Assembly (NCBI GenBank): GCA_029863355.1
Contig: JAOTVO010000099.1
Span: 1 to 8,697 of the forward strand
Reading direction: 5' to 3'
Source of the DNA: Candidatus Krumholzibacteriia bacterium
GTDB taxonomy: Bacteria > Krumholzibacteriota > Krumholzibacteria > WVZY01 > JAKEHA01
DNA length: 8,697 nucleotides
The position numbers and the translations under genes were made by a program. Numbering within the stretch: position 1 is the stretch's first letter; each line of letters opens with the position of its first letter. The notes beneath the pieces were generated by a model. That model was not told the DNA's origin, did no database searches, and saw nothing but the letters and a program-made list of their open reading frames with translations. Shown here piece after piece: positions 1 through 5,333 of the stretch.

Positions 1-2
1 GG

Positions 3-1169
3 GCCCAGGTATGGGACATGCTCGAAGTCTTCGAGGACTGGTTCGGACCCTACCCCTTCGCCAGCGAGAAGTACGGCCACGCCGAGGTCACATTCGGCGG
101 CGGCATGGAGCATCAGACGATGAGCTCGATGGGGGGGTCTTCCTTCGGGCTGGTCGCGCACGAGCTCGCGCACCAGTGGTTCGGCGACAAGATCTCGCCG
201 CGCACCTGGCCGGAGCTCTGGCTCAACGAGGGGTTTGCCACCTACGGGGAGCTGGTCTACTGGGAAGAGCGATCGAGCACGTACCCGGGAACCTACGAGT
301 CGGTGCTGGCGGCCAGGTACAACTCGGCCAAGAGCGCGGTGGGCACGCTGGTTCTGGAAGACACGACCAGCGTCAGCAACATGTTCGCCGGCTCGCGCGT
401 CTATGCCAAGGGCGCCGTCGTTCTCAACATGCTTCGCTACGTGGTGGGTGACGCGGTCTTCAAGGATATTCTCCGCGTATACGCCGCCGATCCGGCCGTC
501 GCCTACGGTGTGGCCAGCACGGCGGACTTCAAGCGCGTGGCCGAGACCGAATCGGGGCTCGACCTGAGTGCTTTCTTCGACCAGTGGGTGACGTCGGGGA
601 CGGGATACCCGTCCTACCAGCTATCCAGCTTCTGGCACCCGTCGGCCGGCGGGTACACCGTGTGGGCGTGGGTGGCGCAGACGCAGGAGTTGCCGCAGTC
701 GAACGTGAGCGTCTTCGAGATGCCGTTGGTCATCGCGGTGTTCACGACGATGGGCGAAGAGCGATTCGTCGTTCAGAACGATCAGCGCACGCAGAACTTC
801 GAGCTTGCCGTATCGTCACAACCAGTGTTGGTGGTGCTCGACCCCGACGGGGTGATCCTGCGATCGAGCACGGTGGAGACCGCCGTGGCGAACGAGCGCC
901 CGCCGGCCCCGCTCGCCATTCGCTCGCTCTCCCCCAATCCGGCGCGCGGGCTGGTGATGGTCGAGTTCTCCACGCCCGCCGGCGGAGACGTCGCTATGGA
1001 GGTGTTCGACGTCGCCGGTCGCAGAGTGCTGGAGAGGGTGACGCGCGCGGGCGGCGACGGGGTCGGCGTGGAGTGGCTGGATACGTCGGCGCTCGCCTCG
1101 GGCATGTACTTCCTGCGCATCGCCGGTCCCCTGGGATCCGCGACCCGGAAGTTCGCCGTCGTCCGCTAG
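3..1169 (+). CDS. Secreted M1-family zinc aminopeptidase with C-terminal sorting-type domain, 5' truncated
   Basis: The reading frame is open to the left edge, so the N-terminal domain and the true start are missing; 388 residues are visible. Counting from the Met at base 18, the M1 (gluzincin) signature is complete. The substrate-anchoring GGMEHQT is at 28-34, the zinc motif HELAH at 48-52, the third zinc ligand Glu in NEGFA at 71, and a likely transition-state Tyr at about 129 in VYAKGA. A beta-rich region follows at about 200-290. The last 80 residues start with SLSPNPARG (303-311) and run through VFDVAGR and ALASGMYFLR to KFAVVR at the terminus. This is the pattern of FlgD-like/T9SS type A sorting domains. 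The protein is expected to be exported and to release N-terminal residues from peptides outside the cell. The His after Glu (GGMEH rather than GAMEN) is a known variant in bacterial relatives. The stop codon overlaps that of the convergent HAD gene. The family call is firm, the secretion route is inferred. Confidence 0.95.
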   Translation, partial: AQVWDMLEVFEDWFGPYPFASEKYGHAEVTFGGGMEHQTMSSMGGSSFGLVAHELAHQWFGDKISPRTWPELWLNEGFATYGELVYWEERSSTYPGTYESVLAARYNSAKSAVGTLVLEDTTSVSNMFAGSRVYAKGAVVLNMLRYVVGDAVFKDILRVYAADPAVAYGVASTADFKRVAETESGLDLSAFFDQWVTSGTGYPSYQLSSFWHPSAGGYTVWAWVAQTQELPQSNVSVFEMPLVIAVFTTMGEERFVVQNDQRTQNFELAVSSQPVLVVLDPDGVILRSSTVETAVANERPPAPLAIRSLSPNPARGLVMVEFSTPAGGDVAMEVFDVAGRRVLERVTRAGGDGVGVEWLDTSALASGMYFLRIAGPLGSATRKFAVVR

Positions 1170-1918
1170 TTCGGCCCCCAGATGATGAACTCCGCCGCCT
1201 CGGGGCGAGGCGGTGCTTCGCCCCGCTGCCCGCGCACGATCCCGGCCAGGGTGGCGAGGTCGGGTACGGTGAGGTCGGGGCGGCAGTCCACCGACTCGCG
1301 CCGCCGGGCGTCGGGCACGCGCCGCGCGCGGTCCACCCACACGGCGGTCCAACCCAGCGTCTTCGCCGGCGCGACGTCGTGGAAGCGGCTCTGTGCCACA
1401 TGGACGATGCGCGAGGGGTGCACGCCCATGGCGTCTTTGGCCCGGTAGAAGTTCTTGAGGGCGGGCTTGTACGCCTCCACCTGCTGGGCCGTGATCACCC
1501 AGTCGAACGGCACTTCCAGCACCTCGGCGGTCCGGGCGAAGAGGTGGTCGTCGATGTTGGAGATGACGGCGATGCGGAAGTGCCGCGCGAGCAAGCGCAA
1601 CGCTGGTACGGTGTCCTCGAAGGGCTTCCAAGTCGGCAACGAATTGCACAGTGCCTTCTCGTCGAACTTGCCCTTGACGCCGAAGTGAGCGGCGATCTTC
1701 TTCGTCACCTCGCGCAGCACCTCCTTGTAGGGCCGGTAGAAGCCGCTCTGCACGCGCGCCTCGGCGAGTGCGTAGCAGTCGAGGAGCTCCGCATCGCTCG
1801 CTTCGATGCCGTGCCCGTCGCGAAACGCGCGTAGCGTGTCCAGGATGCCGCTCTCCCAGTCGATAAGCGTGCCGTAGCAGTCGAAGCTCATCGCCTCGTA
1901 GTTGCGGAAGTCGACCAT
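1166..1918 (-). CDS. HAD-superfamily hydrolase, haloacid dehalogenase type II-like
   Basis: The product has 250 residues, close to the family norm. Motif I is FDCYGTLID with nucleophile Asp13; Tyr15 replaces the second Asp, as in L-2-haloacid dehalogenases. Motif II is Ser120-Asn121 in VISNIDD, motif III is Lys151 in YKPALKNF, and motif IV ends at Asp181 in QSRFHDVAPAK. Residues of about 18-100 form the usual helical cap. The Ser and Asn that help bind substrate in true L-2-haloacid dehalogenases appear as Gln176 and Arg178, so dehalogenase activity is doubtful. A phosphatase or an unknown hydrolase role is equally possible. The ATG at 1918 is preceded by a GAGGGAAG ribosome-binding site. The gene lies 19 bp downstream of the 4-TM protein and is probably the last gene of its transcription unit. 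Its TAG stop shares bases with the TAG stop of the M1 gene on the other strand. It is likely cytoplasmic, because no signal peptide is seen. Confidence 0.9.
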   Translation of the reverse strand: MVDFRNYEAMSFDCYGTLIDWESGILDTLRAFRDGHGIEASDAELLDCYALAEARVQSGFYRPYKEVLREVTKKIAAHFGVKGKFDEKALCNSLPTWKPFEDTVPALRLLARHFRIAVISNIDDHLFARTAEVLEVPFDWVITAQQVEAYKPALKNFYRAKDAMGVHPSRIVHVAQSRFHDVAPAKTLGWTAVWVDRARRVPDARRRESVDCRPDLTVPDLATLAGIVRGQRGEAPPRPEAAEFIIWGPN

Positions 1919-1937
1919 TGTCTTCCCTCTCGTTTTC

Positions 1938-2405
1938 TCACGTCCCCGGCCGCGCGAGTCGTTCCCACTCGGCGAAGCGCGGAAAGTGGCGGATGATCAA
2001 GTAGAGCGAGAAAGCACAGAGCACGTAGAAGTCCGTGTGCTGTCGCCACACGATGTACAGGACGAGCCCGAGGATAGCCGGGGCTTCGGCCAGGCCGAGC
2101 GTGACCAGGCTCGCCGCGGCGAGCTTGGCCGGGCGCTCGTCCGGCTGCGCGCGGCGCACGCCCTGCGCGAGCACGGCGTGGACGACGTGGGTGGCGAAGA
2201 CGATCATGGCTGCCACGCCGTAGAAGATCCAGCGGAAGGCCTCGGTGACCGCCGGCGCCGAGGACTGCTGTGCGCGGGCCAGAACCTCCACGACCACCGC
2301 ATAGGCGGCCAGGCTGGCCCCCATCGCGTAGGCGACGAGCACGGCCACGCGGTGGGTCGCGCGCAGCTGCGCGGAGAGGGCGTTTGCGTTGGTGTGCGAT
2401 TCCAT
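1938..2405 (-). CDS. Uncharacterised small membrane protein, four predicted TM helices
   Basis: This 155-residue protein has no enzyme motif that I recognise. Four hydrophobic helices can be read at about 20-43, 59-82, 97-120 and 124-147, with short loops. An Arg/Gln/Pro/Asp-rich hydrophilic loop lies at about 83-95, and the basic C-terminus contains RHFPRFAEWERL. The third helix contains GLAEAPAILGLVLY, with a buried Glu followed by small residues and GLV. This resembles the ion-binding helix of F/V-type ATPase c/K subunits, although the rest of the protein does not match a proteolipid. It therefore looks like a member of a widespread unnamed 4-TM family, with the c-subunit resemblance only suggestive. 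The start at 2405 has no clear ribosome-binding site (the preceding bases are C-rich), so the exact start is less sure than for its neighbours. It is followed 19 bp later by the HAD gene, probably in the same transcript, and preceded by a 75-bp gap. Confidence 0.78.
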   Translation of the reverse strand: MESHTNANALSAQLRATHRVAVLVAYAMGASLAAYAVVVEVLARAQQSSAPAVTEAFRWIFYGVAAMIVFATHVVHAVLAQGVRRAQPDERPAKLAAASLVTLGLAEAPAILGLVLYIVWRQHTDFYVLCAFSLYLIIRHFPRFAEWERLARPGT

Positions 2406-2445
2406 CTTGGGGCGGCGACCGGCGTGGGTGGGCCCGCCTGCGCAC

Positions 2446-2476
2446 AGGCTACCACCGTGGTGGCCGGCGGTGTCAA
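2446..2476 (-). promoter_or_regulatory. Possible weak promoter before the 4-TM membrane gene
   Basis: In the 75-bp gap between the DUF2007 stop and the 4-TM gene, the minus strand carries a perfect TTGACA (2471-2476). A poor -10 candidate, TAGCCT, lies 19 bp downstream (2446-2451). Between them is a short inverted repeat, ccacc-gt-ggtgg (2452-2463). The long spacer and weak -10 make this tentative. The repeat has no T-run, so it is not a convincing intrinsic terminator. Confidence 0.3.
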
Positions 2477-2480
2477 GCGG

Positions 2481-2906
2481 TCAGCCGGAAGCGCGCTCCT
2501 TCCACTCGTAGCCGCATTCCTTGCACATCCACTTGTGCGAGCGCCACGGGCGCAGGAAGCCGAAGAAGAGTTCCAGGAGGGCGGAGTAGCCGCCGTCGTG
2601 CTCGAAGAAATAGACGTCGTAGGAGCGGCAGCGCGGGCAGATGCGGTCGCCTTCGGGCGTCGACTCGGCGCCCGGCTCGGCCAGGACCACCAGGTGCGGC
2701 CGGGGGCGCAGGAGGTCGCGGGCGCGCCGCTGGTCCGCGGGCGCCACCAGCAGGCGCACGCCGCCCACCGCCGCCGACGGGAGCACGCGCGCGAGGAACT
2801 CGTTGGTCAGGACGCACGGGATCCCCTCGGCCTCGAGGCGCGTGCGGGCGAGGTGCGCCTCGGTGGGCTCGACGAACGTGGCGATGGTGACCCAGCCCTC
2901 GGACAT
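2481..2906 (-). CDS. DUF2007-type putative signal-transducing protein with C-terminal zinc ribbon
   Basis: The product has 141 residues. The N-terminal 66 residues (WVTIATFVEPTEAHLARTRL, followed by EAEGIPC and later GGVRLLVAPADQRRARDLL) match the ferredoxin-like DUF2007 fold, annotated in databases as a putative prokaryotic signal-transducing protein. The C-terminal half carries two zinc-knuckle pairs, Cys90-Pro-Arg-Cys93 and Cys128-Lys-Glu-Cys131. They are separated by a segment with a hydrophobic stretch (YSALLELFFGFLRPW, 107-121), so the second half may bind metal and touch a membrane or partner. The start at 2906 is chosen because the frame upstream is only an antisense-like extension, while this ATG has GAGGAG five bases before it and shares its A with the TGA of the thioredoxin gene (TGATG). 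That arrangement implies translational coupling. No biochemical function is known for the family, so the role here is unassigned. Confidence 0.88.
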   Translation of the reverse strand: MSEGWVTIATFVEPTEAHLARTRLEAEGIPCVLTNEFLARVLPSAAVGGVRLLVAPADQRRARDLLRPRPHLVVLAEPGAESTPEGDRICPRCRSYDVYFFEHDGGYSALLELFFGFLRPWRSHKWMCKECGYEWKERASG

Positions 2907-3469
2907 CAGAACTCCTCGTCCTCCAGGAGCATCTGCCACTCGGCCAGCGCCTCGCGCGCGTAGCCCTCGCGAAAACGGCGGTCGTACTCCTCGTTGAATG
3001 CCGCCAGCTCTTGCTCCGACATCTCGTCCCACCGGCGTTTCTTGACGACCTCGCCCAGGATCCAGGCGTCCGCCGACTTGGGCCGGCCCGACCAGCGCGC
3101 CAGCTCGCGGAAGGTCATGTCCATGAAGATGATGGTGGGGAGGCGCCGGCGACCTTCGGAGAGATACGCGTCCATCAGCTCGGCGTTCTCGTCGCGGCGC
3201 ACGAGCGAAAGCTCCATGCCCGGTACTTCGTCCGCTATCTTGGCCAGCATGGCCACGTTCGCCGCGACGTCGGGGCACCAGTCCTCCACTATGGCCAGCA
3301 CCTGCAGCGGCGTGCGGCCGTTGAAGAACGCGGTTGTGTCCTCGTCGAACTCGAAGTCGTCATAGAAGCGGCGCATGCGCTCGACGTTCTCGCGCGCGCC
3401 CTCCATGAACTCGCTCCACGACATGCCGTTGTTGTAATAGCCGGCGAGGTCCACCTGCTTTTCGCTCAT
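2906..3469 (-). CDS. Thioredoxin-fold protein with single-Cys WCPD motif
   Basis: The product is a 187-residue, cytoplasmic-looking protein without a signal peptide. The central region reads LQVLAIVEDWCPDVAANVAML, placing WCPD at 64-67 where classical thioredoxins have WCGPC. The conserved cis-proline is in LPTIIF (Pro111). This pattern fits the Thioredoxin_9-type family. Cys65 is the only cysteine in the chain, so a two-cysteine dithiol mechanism is impossible. A monothiol, peroxidase-like, mixed-disulfide or purely binding role is more likely. The N-terminal 50 residues and the charged C-terminal helices (about 140-187) extend beyond the core fold. The ATG at 3469 follows the MBL stop by 3 nt, and its GAGGAG lies in the last two Glu codons of MBL. 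Its own last codons (Glu-Glu-Phe) supply the ribosome-binding site of the DUF2007 gene, so the three genes appear coupled. The fold is confident, the partner is unknown. Confidence 0.9.
   Translation of the reverse strand: MSEKQVDLAGYYNNGMSWSEFMEGARENVERMRRFYDDFEFDEDTTAFFNGRTPLQVLAIVEDWCPDVAANVAMLAKIADEVPGMELSLVRRDENAELMDAYLSEGRRRLPTIIFMDMTFRELARWSGRPKSADAWILGEVVKKRRWDEMSEQELAAFNEEYDRRFREGYAREALAEWQMLLEDEEF
2912..2917 (-). promoter_or_regulatory. Ribosome-binding site of DUF2007 gene, embedded in thioredoxin codons
   Basis: The GAGGAG formed by two Glu codons at the end of the thioredoxin gene lies five bases before the ATG at 2906. It supports that start over any start further upstream in the same frame. 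Confidence 0.75.
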
Positions 3470-3472
3470 CGT

Positions 3473-4408
3473 TCACTCCTCGTAACTGCGGTGGATGGTC
3501 TCCACCCAGGTGTCGGCGGGGATGAAGTCCCAGTCAAACGACGCGTATTGCGCGGGCAACCCCTCCTGCCTGATCTGGTCGAGCGACTTGCCCGCCGCCA
3601 TGCGTCCGCGCACGATCCGTACCGTCCCTTCGATCATGTCGCGCTGAGCGCGCACGTCGTCGAGCGTGGAAAGCGGCCCGTGGCCGACGATGACCTTGAC
3701 GTCCTCGGGCAGCCCCATCTCCAGCACCTCTTCGATGTTGGCCAGATAGCCCGCGACGGTGCCGCCGTGGTCGAGATCGACGTAGGGGAAGTGTCCGGTG
3801 AAGAGCTGGTCACCCATGTGCAGCACGTTGGACCCGGTGAAGTAGACGATGGCGTCTCCGTCCGTATGTCCGCGCGGCGCGTGCACGACCAGGATCTCCT
3901 CGTCGTTGAAATGCACGTGCACGGACTCGTCGAACGTGATCACGGGCCACCCGTCCGCGTCGATGGGCGGGCGCGTTTCTCCCCGCACCTCCTGCGACGT
4001 GGAGAGGCGCTCGCGCACGTTGACGTGAGCGATGATGGTCGCCTCTTTGCCGAACACGGGGTTGCCGCCGGTGTGGTCCCCGTGGAAGTGGGTGTTGAGC
4101 ACGAAGGCGGGCGCGCCCTCGCCGATCTCGGCCAGCGCCGCGCGGATCCTGGGCGCGAGCGGCTCGAACTGGTCGTCCACGAGGAGGATCCCGTCCCGGC
4201 CCACGGAGACGCCGATGTTGCCGCCGCTCCCGGTGAGCATGTGGACGTTGCCCGCCACGTGCGTGACCGTGATCTCCACCTCCTCGGCGTGCGCCGCGCG
4301 GGGACCGACTCCGGCCCGTGCCGCGAGCGGGAGCGTAGCGGGTGCGACGATGCAGACGAGTGCGGTGATCGTCGCCGGCGAAATCGAGCGGAAGGGCAAA
4401 CGCTTCAT
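3473..4408 (-). CDS. Secreted metallo-beta-lactamase-fold hydrolase
   Basis: The product has 311 residues. An N-terminal signal peptide (KR start, hydrophobic core TITALVCIVAPATLPLAA, likely cleavage near 32 or 40) predicts export. The MBL fold is complete. The HFHGDH motif at 107-112 gives His107, His109, Asp111 and His112. GHTDGD at 180-185 gives His181, the bridging Asp200 is in LHMGDQLF, and His243 is in VGHGP. It should therefore bind two metals. The general layout is that of widespread periplasmic MBL-fold hydrolases of the SoxH/B3-like or cyclase-like kind. The substrate cannot be read from the sequence, and beta-lactam hydrolysis should not be assumed. The start at 4408 is chosen because it begins the signal peptide and has GAGGAG five bases upstream; an in-frame ATG at 4465 would bury the signal peptide behind 19 extra residues. 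The gene has its own likely promoter and leads the MBL-thioredoxin-DUF2007 cassette. Confidence 0.93.
   Translation of the reverse strand: MKRLPFRSISPATITALVCIVAPATLPLAARAGVGPRAAHAEEVEITVTHVAGNVHMLTGSGGNIGVSVGRDGILLVDDQFEPLAPRIRAALAEIGEGAPAFVLNTHFHGDHTGGNPVFGKEATIIAHVNVRERLSTSQEVRGETRPPIDADGWPVITFDESVHVHFNDEEILVVHAPRGHTDGDAIVYFTGSNVLHMGDQLFTGHFPYVDLDHGGTVAGYLANIEEVLEMGLPEDVKVIVGHGPLSTLDDVRAQRDMIEGTVRIVRGRMAAGKSLDQIRQEGLPAQYASFDWDFIPADTWVETIHRSYEE
3476..3481 (-). promoter_or_regulatory. Ribosome-binding site of thioredoxin gene, embedded in MBL codons
   Basis: The last two Glu codons of the MBL gene read GAGGAG, directly followed by its TGA, with the thioredoxin ATG six bases after the GAGGAG. 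The upstream ribosome terminates on top of the downstream initiation site. Confidence 0.75.
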
Positions 4409-4413
4409 CGTGA

Positions 4414-4419
4414 CTCCTC
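4414..4419 (-). promoter_or_regulatory. Ribosome-binding site fixing the MBL start
   Basis: GAGGAG lies five bases before the ATG at 4408, in the same CGAGGAGT context as the next two genes. It decides in favour of 4408, which is also the start of the signal peptide, over the in-frame ATG at 4465. Confidence 0.8.
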
Positions 4420-4436
4420 GGTGAGTGCGCCTTTGA

Positions 4437-4465
4437 ATGATACCCGCGAGACGGCGTCCGCGCAA
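4437..4465 (-). promoter_or_regulatory. Sigma-70-like promoter for the MBL cassette
   Basis: In the 90-bp gap after pgeF, the minus strand reads TTGCGC (4460-4465, 4/6 to consensus), a 17-bp spacer, then TATCAT (4437-4442, 5/6). The predicted transcript start near 4430 gives a short leader of about 20 nt before the ATG at 4408. This fits a separate promoter for MBL-thioredoxin-DUF2007. No intrinsic terminator with a T-run is seen after pgeF, so read-through from the upstream genes remains possible. Confidence 0.55.
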
Positions 4466-4498
4466 GCGCCGGGCGATCGTTCACTCGACACCCAGCGG

Positions 4499-5305
4499 CT
4501 ACCAGCGCCTCGGCGCACGCGCGTGACGGGCGATCACCGCCGCGAAGCGTCCCGTCCTGCCGCGCTCGGCCCGGTGCGAGAAGAAGCGACCGGTCTCGCA
4601 CGCCGTGCAGGCGCGCGCCACCTCGACGTGCGCCTCGGGCACGCCCGCCGCGACCAGCTGCAGCCGGTTGGCCCGCCACAGGTCGAGCATCTCGCGCCCG
4701 CGCGGTCCCACCGCGAGAATCTCGTCGGCGATCACGGCGTGCGAAGCGCGAAAGGCGGCGGCGACCTCGGGTCCCACCTCGTAGCAGCAGGGTCCGATGC
4801 ACGGGGCGATGGCCGCGACCATGCGCTCCGGCTCCGCGCCCAGGGTCATGGCCATGGCCGCCGCCGTGCGGGCCGCCGCCCCGGCCAGCGTTCCGCGCCA
4901 GCCCGCGTGGGCGACGCCGACGGCGCCGGCCACCGGGTCGTACAGCATCACCGCCGCGCAGTCGGCGACGAGCACGGCCAGCGCCACATCCGCCTCGGCG
5001 CTGACGAGCGCGTCGGTGTCCTCGAAGCGACGGCCGGCGTCGGTGCTCCCGACCACGGCCACGCGGCAGTGGTGCATCTGGTTGCCCGTGGTGAGCGCCT
5101 GCGCGCCGACGAGCCCGGCCACGCGCGCGCGATTGCGCGCCACCGCCTCCGCGTCGTCTCCGCAGCGCAGGCCCAGGTTGAGCGCGTCGTATGGCGGCGC
5201 GCTCTCGCCGCCGGTGCGCGTGGTCACCAGGCAGCTCACGCGTGCGTCGGCGTCGAAGCGATCGAAGGTGAGGAAGGTGATTCCGTCGATGGTGCGCTCG
5301 CGCAT
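4499..5305 (-). CDS. pgeF: Purine nucleoside phosphorylase / laccase-domain protein PgeF (YfiH family)
   Basis: The product has 268 residues, the normal length for the YfiH/YlmD (Cu-oxidase_4) family. The metal and catalytic residues are present: His78 in the QMHH variant of the usual QVHG, Cys116 in ADCAAVML, and His133 in HAGWRG. Further family blocks are TTRTGG, APCIGPCCYEVG (167-178) and FFSHRAERGRTGRFA near the C-terminus. Characterised members phosphorolyse purine nucleosides and deaminate adenosine, and some have been linked to peptidoglycan editing; older literature calls them laccases. It is cytoplasmic, with no signal peptide. The ATG at 5305 lies 28 bp after the beta-helix gene. 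A GGAGAGGAG is rather far upstream (about 15 bases) and an AAGAG is nearer, so initiation may be moderate. Cotranscription with the two upstream genes is likely from spacing alone. Confidence 0.95.
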   Translation of the reverse strand: MRERTIDGITFLTFDRFDADARVSCLVTTRTGGESAPPYDALNLGLRCGDDAEAVARNRARVAGLVGAQALTTGNQMHHCRVAVVGSTDAGRRFEDTDALVSAEADVALAVLVADCAAVMLYDPVAGAVGVAHAGWRGTLAGAAARTAAAMAMTLGAEPERMVAAIAPCIGPCCYEVGPEVAAAFRASHAVIADEILAVGPRGREMLDLWRANRLQLVAAGVPEAHVEVARACTACETGRFFSHRAERGRTGRFAAVIARHARAPRRW

Positions 5306-5333
5306 GGTGCCGCTCTTCTGCTCCTCTCCGCGC

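Noticed and set aside
584..1834. Plus-strand open frame across the M1/HAD junction
   Set aside because: It runs in a wrong frame through two well-supported genes, and its composition is that of a shadow.
2452..2463. Inverted repeat ccacc-gt-ggtgg as a terminator after DUF2007
   Set aside because: The stem is only five bases and no T-run follows on either strand; it is more likely incidental in GC-rich DNA.
2481..3278. Longer version of the DUF2007 gene starting at 3278
   Set aside because: The extension overlaps the thioredoxin gene out of frame and is Arg/Gly-rich. The ATG at 2906 has a coupled ribosome-binding site and begins the known domain.
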